Assembly (NCBI GenBank): GCA_034506395.1 | Contig: JAPDPQ010000014.1 | Coordinates: 1-64,000, forward strand | DNA: 64,000 nt | Direction: 5' to 3' | Source: a candidate division KSB1 bacterium | GTDB lineage: Bacteria > Zhuqueibacterota > Zhuqueibacteria > Thermofontimicrobiales > Thermofontimicrobiaceae | The notes under the pieces: model-generated | Told to the model about the DNA's origin: nothing | Database searches by the model: none | The model's input: only the letters and a program-made list of their open reading frames with translations | In this document: positions 8,599 to 16,805 of the stretch, piece after piece | Numbering within the stretch: position 1 is the first letter of the stretch | How the letters are laid out: each line of letters starts with the position of its first letter | Program-made: the position numbers and the translations under genes

Positions 8599-8998
8599 GA
8601 TTTTTATTGATACAGTTTTTGTCATTGCATTAGTGAGCCCAAATGATCAATATCACGCTCAAGCAATGGCATTATCCAAAAAGTATGAAAATGCCCCAAT
8701 GCTTATAACTGAAGCTGTTTTAATGGAAATCGGGAATGCTTTGGCTAAGGACTATAAGCAAGAAGCGATAGCGATTATTAAAGCATTTCGATCTTCAGGT
8801 GATGATGTTATAATAATTGAACAAAACTCTCAGCTATTTTTGAAGGGATTTGAAATGTACGAAAAGTATAAAGACAAAGCCTGGAGCCTGGTAGATTGCA
8901 TTTCATTTGTAGTAATGAGGGAGAACAAAGTTACAGAGGCGCTGACAACGGATGACCATTTTAAACAAGCTGGTTTCAAAATATTAATGCACAAATAA
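8591..8998 (+). CDS. PIN-domain toxin, VapC-like
   Basis: PIN proteins of this type are Mg-dependent ribonucleases, in many cases cutting tRNA or rRNA. From ATG 8591 (preceded by GGAG) the product has 135 residues. The acidic catalytic residues are where expected: Asp in IFIDTVFVIAL near the N-terminus, Glu in ITEAVLMEIGNAL, and the Asp pairs in SLVDCISFVVM and ALTTDDHFKQAGF. Length is typical of the family. A longer start at 8573 is unlikely because it would run through the antitoxin end. Together with the preceding gene it forms the only apparently intact toxin-antitoxin pair of the window. Confidence 0.87.
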   Translation: MNKIFIDTVFVIALVSPNDQYHAQAMALSKKYENAPMLITEAVLMEIGNALAKDYKQEAIAIIKAFRSSGDDVIIIEQNSQLFLKGFEMYEKYKDKAWSLVDCISFVVMRENKVTEALTTDDHFKQAGFKILMHK

Positions 8999-9080
8999 GT
9001 ACCATCTTGAAAAATGGACTTCAATTTCAAAGGCAGTCCATTTTTCTTGAACTCTGATCCCCTATTACCGAATTAACTTA

Positions 9081-9103
9081 TTACCAAATTACCAAATTAC
9101 CTA
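9081..9103 (-). repeat. Short TAGGTAATTTGG-type repeat, right of vapBC
   Basis: Read on the minus strand this is TAGGTAATTTGGTAATTTGG, an inverted relative of 8221-8241. The two copies bracket the vapBC-like pair at about 220 and 80 bases from its outer ends. Confidence 0.5.
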
Positions 9104-9129
9104 ATATTTTTTCAGAAGACTTTTCACTT

Positions 9130-10341
9130 TCACCCCAAACACCACTTCCAAACAGGCACAATCCGAATGCCATCAATTTCATCCTCTTGATCGAAGGTGA
9201 GGAAAATACCCTCTTTGGCTCCTGTTGCCTCCATGGCTTTTTTTAATCCCGCCTGTTCTCTCGGCAGATTTTCTTCAGTTAACTGGTGACAGACTTGAAA
9301 CGCCCCAGTTATTTGATGGTTTTGTTTGACGATAAAATCACATTCAAATTGATTTTTCACATAAAAAACTTCATTGCCCAGGCGCAACAACTGCAAAAAC
9401 ACGATATTTTCCAACAGGCGTCCCTGGTCTGCCGACAGTGAAGCGGTGTTGGCACGAGTTAAGCCAGGATCGACGGAGTAAACTTTTTTAGCATGAGTCC
9501 GCTGTTTGGCGTACGAAAAATCAAATTTGGGCACGGTAAAAAATAGGTAGCTATCCTCTAAATAGGACAGGTAGGCTATGGCGGTATTGGTCGAGCCGAG
9601 CTGAAACTGATTTTTGAGTCGATTAAATGAAAATTCATTGCCACAGTTGGTCAACAGATAAACGGCCAGCTCCAATACCAGCCGATGCTCCCGAATCTGG
9701 TAACGGGCCACAATATCCCTGGTGATAATGTCTCTAAACAACTGATGCAGTATCTCAGGATTTTTATATTTTAGAAATTCAGGGAACCCACCTGATCGAC
9801 AATATTCGGCAAAGGACTCGACCGAAGGATTTTTCCCCGTCAGTTGCAGCATCTCGGCAAACGAAAATGGAAATAGCTCGTAGGTGAGATGGCGTCCTGT
9901 AAGCCTGCTGCCCAATTCTCGACTGAGCAGCGAGGCATTGGATCCTGTGATAAAGACTTTTTTCCCTCGATCTTGAAGCGGTCGCACGAAGCGCTCCCAC
10001 TGGGGGATATTTTGAATCTCGTCAAAAAAATAGTAACGGCTTTCCCCAAATTCCTCATGAAATACGGCATCCAGTTTATCGAAATCATTGAGCTCAAAGC
10101 TGGCGGCTCTGGAGTCTTCAAAATTGAAATAATAAAACGAATCCATTTTTTTCATAATTTGCCGCAGCAGGGTACTTTTGCCGCAGCGCCTGATCCCGCT
10201 GATGATGGCGACATGATGGCTGTCCCGATCGATTTGATCGAGCAGCTCTCGTTCAACACCAACATCAGTTAGATTCAGCTCTGATCTTTGTAGCTTAACA
10301 ATATCACGAAGAGTTTCTTTCAGGATCATTGTCGTATCCAT
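9130..10341 (-). CDS. AAA ATPase with C-terminal DUF4143
   Basis: The 403-residue protein is of the AAA_14/DUF4143 type, common in anaerobes and often single genes of unknown role. It has a P-loop GIRRCGKSTLL (residues 49-59), Walker B YYFFDEIQNI (103-112), sensor-like FITGSNASLLS, and a C-terminal domain that includes an FECDFIV motif resembling restriction-endonuclease-fold (PD-ExK-like) domains. ATG 10341 has no clear ribosome site; the second Met (10329) is an alternative. It sits at the right end of the accessory island. A DNA-related or defence function is possible but not shown. Confidence 0.85.
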   Translation of the reverse strand: MDTTMILKETLRDIVKLQRSELNLTDVGVERELLDQIDRDSHHVAIISGIRRCGKSTLLRQIMKKMDSFYYFNFEDSRAASFELNDFDKLDAVFHEEFGESRYYFFDEIQNIPQWERFVRPLQDRGKKVFITGSNASLLSRELGSRLTGRHLTYELFPFSFAEMLQLTGKNPSVESFAEYCRSGGFPEFLKYKNPEILHQLFRDIITRDIVARYQIREHRLVLELAVYLLTNCGNEFSFNRLKNQFQLGSTNTAIAYLSYLEDSYLFFTVPKFDFSYAKQRTHAKKVYSVDPGLTRANTASLSADQGRLLENIVFLQLLRLGNEVFYVKNQFECDFIVKQNHQITGAFQVCHQLTEENLPREQAGLKKAMEATGAKEGIFLTFDQEDEIDGIRIVPVWKWCLG

Positions 10342-10450
10342 TCATTGGTAATGAAAATTAATGTTCATTTGGAATGAACAAACTTATTCATTTTTCAGGT
10401 AAAAAGCAAGATAATTTTTATAAAGAGGGAATCGCTCTGCTACTATTTAA

Positions 10451-10470
10451 TAAACCGTTAAAACGGTTTA
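10451..10470. repeat. Perfect inverted repeat, operator-like
   Basis: TAAACCGTT and AACGGTTTA form 9-base arms around two bases. It lies in the 260-base gap upstream of the DUF4143 ATPase gene and left of the truncated hdrA copy. It may be a regulator site or a dispersed palindrome. Confidence 0.4.
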
Positions 10471-10606
10471 CAAGGTAGGGCGGTTCGTTCTCTTCTCTCA
10501 CCCAGATAAATCTGTGTGGTACATTGACCGAACACCTGAGTTCATTCGGCTATTTTATTCCTCTAAAAGCGCTGATGTGGTAGATTCGTCACGATTTCAA
10601 TTTGCA

Positions 10607-10834
10607 CTCGAGAAATTAGGCATTCGACCCGAGCGATTGCAACTCGAGTGGGTCAGCGCCGCTGAAGGCCAAAAATGGGCGACGGTGATGAAGGCTGTGG
10701 AAGAGATGCGGCAGAAGGTGACCAAAGAGGAAGTGGAATACACCATGAAAGTGCTGAGAGAAGATGAGAAGCCGAAGGTGGCAAAGCTTGTGAAAGAGAA
10801 AGTGGAAAAAGTGGCAGTGGCTGCATCGGTATAG
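10607..10834 (+). pseudogene. Truncated second copy of the hdrA-mvhD 3' end
   Basis: About 75 codons ending at TAG 10834 match the last 75 codons of hdrA (5001-5225) at about 88% of bases by my hand count. Most changes are synonymous third-position ones, and most of the amino-acid changes fall in the last 25 residues. An open frame runs back to 10514 but its first 30 residues are unlike HdrA. There are no cofactor-binding residues left, so no Hdr function is expected. The synonymous pattern suggests a paralogue that diverged while functional and was later truncated. Together with hdrA it brackets the 5.4-kb accessory island as a direct repeat. Confidence 0.8.
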
Positions 10835-10842
10835 GATATATC

Positions 10843-10877
10843 GAGAAACCAGGTTTCTTCAAGAAACCTGGTTTCTT
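10843..10877. terminator. Palindromic repeat, possible bidirectional terminator
   Basis: Two adjacent palindromes, AGAAACC-A-GGTTTCT and AGAAACC-T-GGTTTCT, together form a longer inverted repeat. It lies between the hdrA remnant and the 3' end of hisD. The lack of a strong T-run makes a REP-like element as likely as a true terminator. Confidence 0.5.
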
Positions 10878-10905
10878 GTTATTTGATGATTCAAAATGTG
10901 CAATC

Positions 10906-12183
10906 CTAGCAATCACTTTTTTTCATCCGAATCTCAATTGACCTCGCATGTCCCATCAACCCTTCCATTTTTCCCAAAGCGACCGCCGTTGAGCCGATCG
11001 AAGCAAGCCCCTGTTCTGTCACCCGCAGCGTGGTTTGAAATTTCAGAAAATCTTTGACGCTCAATCCACCTGTGTATCGGGCAGAATCATTGGTAGGGAG
11101 GGTATGGTTCAAACCGCTGCTATAATCGCCCAGGGCTTCGGCCGAATAAGGTCCGATAAAAAGCGAGCCATAATTGCGCAACTGGTTTATGTATTTTTCG
11201 GCATTTTGGATTTGCAATTCCAGATGCTCGGGCGCTTTCTTATTGGCAATCATGAACGCTTCAGCCAGGGATTCGACAAGGATGATTTTTCCATTATTGT
11301 CCAATGACTTCTGAGCAATATCCGCTGTCGGCAAGCTGGCAATCTGTCGCTGCAATTCATGATTCACCGCATGAGCGAGTTCCAGTGAAGTCGTCACCAA
11401 AATGGGCACGGCATCCACATCATGCTCGGCCTGACCTAACAGATCGGCAGCGATGAACTCGGGATTCGCCTGCTCGTCAGCGATGATCAACAGCTCGGTC
11501 GGTCCAGCAATGAAATCGATGCCCACGGCGCCATAGACCATCTTTTTCGCCAGGGCCACATACTTATTCCCTGGCCCAACGATTTTATCCACCCGCTGGA
11601 TCGTCTCAGTTCCGAAAGCCATTGCCGCAATAGCCTGCACACCGCCGATTTTGTAAATTTTATCTATCTTGCAGATGTCGGCTGCCACGAGAATGGCGGG
11701 GTGAATGGTGCCACTGTGCCTGGGGGGCGAGCAGAGAACGATCTCGTCCACACCTGCCACTCTGGCGGGAATGGCGCACATCAGGACGGTTGAGGGTAGG
11801 GGATAGCTCCCGCCTGGCGCATAGACGCCAACTCGCTCAATGGGAATCACCTTCTGTCCCGCAAAGACGCCGTTCTGGATTTCAAATTCAAAATCCGTTA
11901 GTGACTCTTTCTGTTTGATGGCAAATCGCTCGATATTTTCCGCTGCCGATTTGATGGCGGCAAGCTCCTCTTTTGTCATTTGCTGATAAGCATTTTTAAT
12001 TTCTGCCTCAGTAACTAAAAATTGTTCGAGCGCTACCCCATCGAATTGGGCAGTGTATTTTTTGATCGCCGCATCACCATTCGCTTTGACGGCATCAATG
12101 ATTTGCCTGACCGAATCGATCTCCTCCATTTCCTGATATTGAAAAAAACTTTCATCTAAATCTTTCCAGTGCACGATCTTCAT
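10906..12183 (-). CDS. hisD: Histidinol dehydrogenase
   Basis: HisD catalyses the last two steps of histidine synthesis, oxidising L-histidinol to L-histidine with two NAD+ and a catalytic zinc. The 425-residue protein is full length. Hallmarks include VYAPGGSYPLPSTVLM, the NAD-site region IAAMAFGTETI and VDKIVGPGNKYV, FIAGPTELLIIAD, the zinc and catalytic region GQAEHDVDA, and APEHLELQ. It is the last gene of the minus-strand his operon. Its ATG overlaps the stop of the hisA/I/E gene by 4 bp, so translation should be coupled. Confidence 0.97.
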   Translation of the reverse strand: MKIVHWKDLDESFFQYQEMEEIDSVRQIIDAVKANGDAAIKKYTAQFDGVALEQFLVTEAEIKNAYQQMTKEELAAIKSAAENIERFAIKQKESLTDFEFEIQNGVFAGQKVIPIERVGVYAPGGSYPLPSTVLMCAIPARVAGVDEIVLCSPPRHSGTIHPAILVAADICKIDKIYKIGGVQAIAAMAFGTETIQRVDKIVGPGNKYVALAKKMVYGAVGIDFIAGPTELLIIADEQANPEFIAADLLGQAEHDVDAVPILVTTSLELAHAVNHELQRQIASLPTADIAQKSLDNNGKIILVESLAEAFMIANKKAPEHLELQIQNAEKYINQLRNYGSLFIGPYSAEALGDYSSGLNHTLPTNDSARYTGGLSVKDFLKFQTTLRVTEQGLASIGSTAVALGKMEGLMGHARSIEIRMKKSDC

Positions 12184-13424
12184 TGCCTTCGGCGCCTCCG
12201 CAACTCGTTCAATACGTCTCCGATTTCCACCCCGCTTTTCACTAACAACGTCGTCAAAAAGTACAGCACATCGGCCGCTTCCCAGATGATCTCGTCCCTG
12301 GTTTTGGCGATCACCACCTCCTCGGCCTCCTCCAATAATTTCTCTCTGACTTTCTTATCGGTCAGCGTGGCCGTGTACGATCCTGGCGTTGGGTAATCAA
12401 ATCGATCCTTGATCACCTGGTAAAGTTCCTGCAAGCTGAATTTTTTATCCCCGAAGCAGGAATAGCGCCCCAGGTGACAGGCAACTCCCTTTTGTCGCAC
12501 CGTGACCAGCAACGCATCGCCGTCGCAATCGGTGCGGATTTTGATCAACTCCTGGACATTGCCCGAAGTCTCGCCCTTCTGCCACAACCGATTTCGGGAG
12601 CGGGAAAAGTACCAAGCCTTGCCCGTCTCAAACGTCTTTTTCAGCGATTCTTTGCTGCTATACGCCAGCATCAGCACCTGGCCTTCGTCATCACAAGTGA
12701 TGGTCGGGATGAGATCAGATTTCCAATTCAGCGATTCAATGAAGCCATCATCTAAACGAATTTTTGCTGTATAGATCGCCATACCCAGTTGCACATCTAC
12801 GCCCAGGGCTGCCAATTTTCTGATTTCATCCAATGATGTTACGCCGCCCGCCACGGTCAATTGCAAATCGGTCGCCTGACGCAACTTTTGAATGATTTCC
12901 AAATCGGTGCCCTGCAAGCCGCCCTCTTTTTCGACACAGGTGAATAAAAATTCCGATGCGTATGTTTCCAGCTCTTTCACGACATCGAACAACATTAACC
13001 CCGTCCGATGCTGCCAGGCCTGGGTGACGATTTCGCCCTCAAACGCATCGACGGCGATAATGATCCGTTGCTTCCCAACCCCTGAGGTGAGCGCTTTCAA
13101 AAACTCATGATTGATTTGGTCGTTCTCAAATGCCTTGCTGCCAATGATGATTTTGGAAGCGCCCCACGAGATCAGCTCTTTGGCTCGCTGGATGTCTTTA
13201 ATCCCGCCGCCCACCCGACAGTCGGCAACACCACAAATCTGTCTGATGATTTCTGCATTGCTCCCTCTGCCCATGGCGGCATCCAGGTCGATAACGGCAA
13301 TTTCATTGAATTTGTTAAATTCCCTGGCCAGATCGATGGGATCCTCCCGCTCCAGCATTTTGTCTTTGCCCTGCTTCAACTGAACCGCTTTGCCATTCAT
13401 CAAGTCAATCGAAGGAATGATCAT
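12180..13424 (-). CDS. hisA/hisIE: HisA-HisI-HisE three-domain fusion
   Basis: One 414-residue chain carries three histidine-pathway activities. Residues 1-~228 are a HisA (ProFAR isomerase) barrel with catalytic-type Asp7 (PSIDLMNGK) and Asp126 (AVDAFEG) and phosphate-site glycines (VGGGI, VAGGV). Residues ~229-330 are HisI, phosphoribosyl-AMP cyclohydrolase ([35 protein letters not shown], with the Zn/Mg ligands present). Residues ~332-414 are HisE, phosphoribosyl-ATP pyrophosphatase ([21 protein letters not shown]). The start is ATG 13424, which overlaps the hisF stop by 4 bp; 95 upstream codons open in this frame are hisF read out of frame. HisIE fusions are common, but a HisA-HisIE fusion is unusual to my knowledge. 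There is no stop or frameshift between the domains. Confidence 0.93.
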   Translation of the reverse strand: MIIPSIDLMNGKAVQLKQGKDKMLEREDPIDLAREFNKFNEIAVIDLDAAMGRGSNAEIIRQICGVADCRVGGGIKDIQRAKELISWGASKIIIGSKAFENDQINHEFLKALTSGVGKQRIIIAVDAFEGEIVTQAWQHRTGLMLFDVVKELETYASEFLFTCVEKEGGLQGTDLEIIQKLRQATDLQLTVAGGVTSLDEIRKLAALGVDVQLGMAIYTAKIRLDDGFIESLNWKSDLIPTITCDDEGQVLMLAYSSKESLKKTFETGKAWYFSRSRNRLWQKGETSGNVQELIKIRTDCDGDALLVTVRQKGVACHLGRYSCFGDKKFSLQELYQVIKDRFDYPTPGSYTATLTDKKVREKLLEEAEEVVIAKTRDEIIWEAADVLYFLTTLLVKSGVEIGDVLNELRRRRRQ

Positions 13425-14173
13425 CGAACCGTGACTCCTCTCTCTTTCAAATAGTTTTTGATGCCCGAAATCGTGAATTCTCCATAATGCAATAGCGATG
13501 CCAGTAGCACCGCATCGGCCTTGCCAACTGTGATCGCATCGTACATTTGCTCCAGTGTGCCTGCGCCGCCTGAGGCGATGACGGGAATGCCCACCAGCTC
13601 CGAAACGGCTCGGGTTAATTCCAGATCGTACCCCTGCCTGGTGCCGTCCATATCGATGGAGTTCAATAGGATCTCGCCTGCACCCAATCGCTCGCCCTCT
13701 TTCGCCCACTCCAGCGCATCGATGCCCGCATCGACTCGGCCGCCATTGATATAAGCCGACCAGGAGTTGCCCTTACGTTTGGCATCGATGGAAAGCACGA
13801 TGCACTGTGAGCCAAAATTTTCCGCTCCCTCGGAGATAAGCCGTGGATTCTTGATCGCCGCCGTGCAAATGGCCACTTTATCGGCGCCCGCATTCAAAAT
13901 CCGCCGCATGTCCGCCACTTCTCGGATGCCACCGCCAACGGTCAATGGGATGAACACCTGGCTGGAGACCTGTTCCACCACTTCGATCATGATCTCCCGA
14001 CTGCGATACGAGGCGCCAATATCGAGAAAGGTCAGCTCGTCCGCCCCTTGCTCATTGTATAGCGCTGCCAGCTCTACGGGATCGCCCGCATCTCTCAAAT
14101 TTTTAAACTTGACTCCCTTGACCACCCTGCCGTCTTCCACATCCAGGCAGGGGATGATTCGTTTGGCTAACAT
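13421..14173 (-). CDS. hisF: Imidazole glycerol phosphate synthase cyclase subunit
   Basis: HisF takes ammonia made by HisH through its barrel and forms imidazole glycerol phosphate and AICAR. From ATG 14173 the product has 250 residues, typical for the family; an upstream TTG at 14185 is less likely. Features: [20 protein letters not shown] with the catalytic Asp, [22 protein letters not shown] with the second catalytic Asp, and PVIASGGAG. The gene start lies in a 42-bp segment duplicated at the end of hisH. Its stop overlaps the hisA/I/E start. Confidence 0.97.
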   Translation of the reverse strand: MLAKRIIPCLDVEDGRVVKGVKFKNLRDAGDPVELAALYNEQGADELTFLDIGASYRSREIMIEVVEQVSSQVFIPLTVGGGIREVADMRRILNAGADKVAICTAAIKNPRLISEGAENFGSQCIVLSIDAKRKGNSWSAYINGGRVDAGIDALEWAKEGERLGAGEILLNSIDMDGTRQGYDLELTRAVSELVGIPVIASGGAGTLEQMYDAITVGKADAVLLASLLHYGEFTISGIKNYLKERGVTVR

Positions 14174-14276
14174 AATTCGATCCAATTTTTCAATAATCTC
14201 AACAATAATTATCTATGGCCCTGATGGGAGGCGATTTGGCTAACATAATTCGATCCAATTCTTCAATAATCTCAAC
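14162..14276 (-). repeat. 42-bp direct duplication at the hisH/hisF junction
   Basis: Bases 14162-14203 and 14235-14276 are the same 42-base sequence with one mismatch, separated by 31 unrelated bases. Each copy contains, on the minus strand, the hisH stop and the hisF start overlapping as ATGTTAG. The ancestral genes therefore probably overlapped by 7 bp, and the duplication pulled them apart while leaving both ends intact. Confidence 0.85.
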
Positions 14277-14839
14277 CCCAAATCCCCGCTCTTTTCAGGA
14301 TGAAACTGGACGGCGGCGATATTGCCCAGTTCAATGGCCGATGGATATTCGATGCCGTAGTCTGTCGTTGCGATGATTATTTTATCCTCCCTGGGCGACA
14401 GATAATATCCATGCAGAAAATAGAAGAATGAGCCATTGGGGATGTCTGCAAATAGTCTGGATTTTCGCTGAACTTGAACCTGGTTCCAGCCGATCTGTGG
14501 CACCTTGGCTGCATCGAAGCGAAGATTTTCGCCCTCAAAAATCGACAGCCCTTTCACGCCAGGCGATTCCTGGCTGGTTTCCAGCAGCAATTGCATGCCC
14601 AGGCAGATGCCCAGGAACGGCTGATTCGCCAGCAACCAGTTACGGATGGCGTCATAAAATCCAAACTCGTGCAATTTTTGAACGGCTGCGCCGAAAGCGC
14701 CCACGCCTGGCAGGACGATCTTTGTCGCACCTGTCAATTGATCAGGGCTGGAAATCACCTGGCTTTCGACTTTCAAATAATCAAACGCTTTTTTTACGGA
14801 GCGCAAATTGCCTGCGCCGTAATCAATGATCGCTATCAT
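14240..14839 (-). CDS. hisH: Imidazole glycerol phosphate synthase glutaminase subunit
   Basis: HisH is the class I glutamine amidotransferase that supplies ammonia to HisF. From ATG 14839 it has 199 residues (a TTG two codons upstream is possible). The catalytic Cys is in [12 protein letters not shown], the oxyanion region PGVGAFG is present, and the His-x-Glu pair is in [10 protein letters not shown]. It overlaps the end of hisB. The last codons (NWIELC) come from the left copy of the 42-bp duplication. Confidence 0.96.
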   Translation of the reverse strand: MIAIIDYGAGNLRSVKKAFDYLKVESQVISSPDQLTGATKIVLPGVGAFGAAVQKLHEFGFYDAIRNWLLANQPFLGICLGMQLLLETSQESPGVKGLSIFEGENLRFDAAKVPQIGWNQVQVQRKSRLFADIPNGSFFYFLHGYYLSPREDKIIIATTDYGIEYPSAIELGNIAAVQFHPEKSGDLGLRLLKNWIELC

Positions 14840-15428
14840 CCTCAATCAGTCCTTTGGTACTGGGAATGTTTTCGATGGCTCGTGGATCGACCGAGCAGGC
14901 CATTTTCATGGCTCGGGCAAAGGCTTTGAAAATGGCTTCGATCTTGTGGTGATCGCTGCGGCCATAAGGCATCCGAACCACCACATTGGCGCCCAAATGG
15001 GTGGCAAATCCCTGAAAGAAATCTTCCAGCAAGTCGGTATCCAGCTCACCGCAGAAGCGCCGCTTGAATTTCGCCTCGAATTGCAGATAGGGCCGACCAC
15101 CGATGTCCACGGCCACCACCGCCAGCGCCTCATCCATGGGATAGACAAAATATCCTGCCCGATTGATCCCTTTCTTATCGCCCAGCGCCTTTTTGAACGC
15201 CTGCCCCAGGGCAATGCCACAATCCTCCACCAGATGATGCTGATCCACATGCAAATCCCCGTTGGCGCTCATCGTGATGTCGAACAAGCCATGCTTGCTG
15301 AAGGACTCCAGCATGTGGGTCAGAAAGCCTATGGGTGTTTGAATCTGATACTTGCCTGTGCCATCGAGGTTCAGGTCGATGGAGATATCGGTTTCGGTGG
15401 TGGTTCTGTGAATTTGTGATGTTCTCAT
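14823..15428 (-). CDS. hisB: Imidazoleglycerol-phosphate dehydratase
   Basis: HisB dehydrates imidazole glycerol phosphate to imidazole acetol phosphate using two manganese ions. The 201-residue length shows the monofunctional form, with no fused histidinol-phosphatase. Metal-binding motifs are clear: [28 protein letters not shown], and the second [15 protein letters not shown]. No histidinol-phosphate phosphatase gene is seen in this window, so that step must be encoded elsewhere. The gene lies after a 324-bp non-coding insert that separates it from hisC. Confidence 0.96.
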   Translation of the reverse strand: MRTSQIHRTTTETDISIDLNLDGTGKYQIQTPIGFLTHMLESFSKHGLFDITMSANGDLHVDQHHLVEDCGIALGQAFKKALGDKKGINRAGYFVYPMDEALAVVAVDIGGRPYLQFEAKFKRRFCGELDTDLLEDFFQGFATHLGANVVVRMPYGRSDHHKIEAIFKAFARAMKMACSVDPRAIENIPSTKGLIEDDSDH

Positions 15429-15482
15429 TTTTTGATATTTTGATTTTTGCCCAACGGATAGATGAAGCCAACGGATAATTAT

Positions 15483-15753
15483 TTGACCGCGAATTGCGCT
15501 AATTGTTCAAATTGCGCGAATTAGATTTTCTATTCAAGCCCGTGGCTGGATGTCAGGCACGATTATGATTGCAAAAGTTATTCTTAATTTCTCTCACAGA
15601 AATGAAGTCCCACAGAAATGATTTTCTGCTTTCTAATTCCGTGACCTTTCAATCCGCCAAAGGGCGGACCGCCTGCTGGCGGTTTTGTGGGAGGAGAGCC
15701 TTGCTACAATTGTCAATTAGCGAAATTCGCATAATTGGCGAAATTAGCGGTCT
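15483..15753. mobile_element. MITE-like inverted-repeat element between hisC and hisB
   Basis: The 324-base gap 15429-15752 is mostly a repeat element. Its left end (15485 onward, GACCGCGAATTGCGCTAATT) and its right end (15708-15753, whose reverse complement begins GACCGCTAATTTCGCCAATT) are imperfect inverted repeats. Inside are two hairpins: CCGCC..GGCGG at 15654-15667 and CCGCCTGCTGGCGG at 15669-15682. No coding capacity is visible. The right end touches the hisC stop codon. Confidence 0.5.
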
Positions 15754-16805
15754 TAAATTTTCATGATGAGCCGCAACGCCTCCAGAAATCTCAGATTATC
15801 TTCCCGTCTGCCAATGCTGACCCGCAGATAGCCCTTGAGCAAGGGATATTTGTTCAGATTTCTCACCAGTACATTCCGCTGCTGCAGCGCCTGATAAATT
15901 TCATCTGCCTGATCTCCGACCTTCATGAGCAGAAAATTGGTCTGGCAAGTTCGGGTCTCGATGCCCAATTGATTCAGTTCGTTTTGCAAAAACTGCATTT
16001 CCATCCGAACATTTCGAACCACCTGCTGAATAAATTCCTGGTCCGCCAGGGCCGCACTGCCCGCTATTAGGGCCAGATTATTTACAGCAAACGGCAGATT
16101 CACTTTGGCCAGATGGCGAATGTTTTCTGCTGTCGAAAAAAGCATCCCTAGCCGCAGGCCCGTCAAACCGTACGCTTTGGAAAAGGTTTGCACGAGGATC
16201 AAATTCGGATATTCCTTGATAAGTTTCACATAAGACTTTTCGACAAAGTGCCAGTACGTCTCATCCAGCAGCACCAGCGAATCAACGGCTTTGTCCAGAA
16301 TTTGCAGCAATCCCTGTTCGGGAATCACCGTTCCCAGCGGATTGGCGGGGTTGACAATGATGATGAGTTTGATTTTGGGCGAGATCGCAGCCAGCACTTG
16401 TATCACTGGAAATGAAAAATCATCGGGATATAAGATTTCAGTGATCTTCGCACCCCGAATTCGACCGAAAATATCGAACATGCCGTAATTGGGCACAGGC
16501 AACAATATTTCATCGCCCTCCTCTACAAAGGTATCGAATAGGCAGCGGATCGAGTCATCGGCGCCATTGGAGATAATCACCTGGTCAGTGGCAATTTGAT
16601 AATGCTCGGCAACCTGGCTGATGAACGAATCATAAGCAGGGTAGAGCGAAATATCTTCGGGCGACAGATTTTCCAGCGCCGCCAGCACTTTTGGCGAGCA
16701 GCCCCAGGCGTTCTCATTCAAATCGAGTCTCACCTTCTCCCGCCGACCCGCATTGAACACCTGATAGGTTTTTGCCTGCGCCATGGACCTTCTGGGCGTC
16801 CTCAT
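15753..16805 (-). CDS. hisC: Histidinol-phosphate aminotransferase
   Basis: HisC is a PLP enzyme that converts imidazole acetol phosphate and glutamate to histidinol phosphate. The 350-residue chain has the class II fold motifs: substrate region LDLNENAWG, cofactor site SNGADDSI, NPANPLGTVI, LDETYWHF, and the PLP lysine in TFSKAYGLTGLRLG, followed by an Arg-containing C-terminus LRVSIGRREDN. Its ATG overlaps the hisG stop by 4 bp. It is the second gene of the operon. Confidence 0.96.
   Translation of the reverse strand: MRTPRRSMAQAKTYQVFNAGRREKVRLDLNENAWGCSPKVLAALENLSPEDISLYPAYDSFISQVAEHYQIATDQVIISNGADDSIRCLFDTFVEEGDEILLPVPNYGMFDIFGRIRGAKITEILYPDDFSFPVIQVLAAISPKIKLIIIVNPANPLGTVIPEQGLLQILDKAVDSLVLLDETYWHFVEKSYVKLIKEYPNLILVQTFSKAYGLTGLRLGMLFSTAENIRHLAKVNLPFAVNNLALIAGSAALADQEFIQQVVRNVRMEMQFLQNELNQLGIETRTCQTNFLLMKVGDQADEIYQALQQRNVLVRNLNKYPLLKGYLRVSIGRREDNLRFLEALRLIMKI

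Noticed and set aside
13425..13709. 95-codon N-terminal extension of the hisA/I/E frame
   Set aside because: It is hisF read in another frame, Arg-rich and unlike any protein; the HisA start MIIPSIDL at 13424 overlaps the hisF stop by 4 bp.
14826..15419. Long plus-strand frame opposite hisB
   Set aside because: It is the shadow of hisB; the hisB product has all the catalytic motifs.
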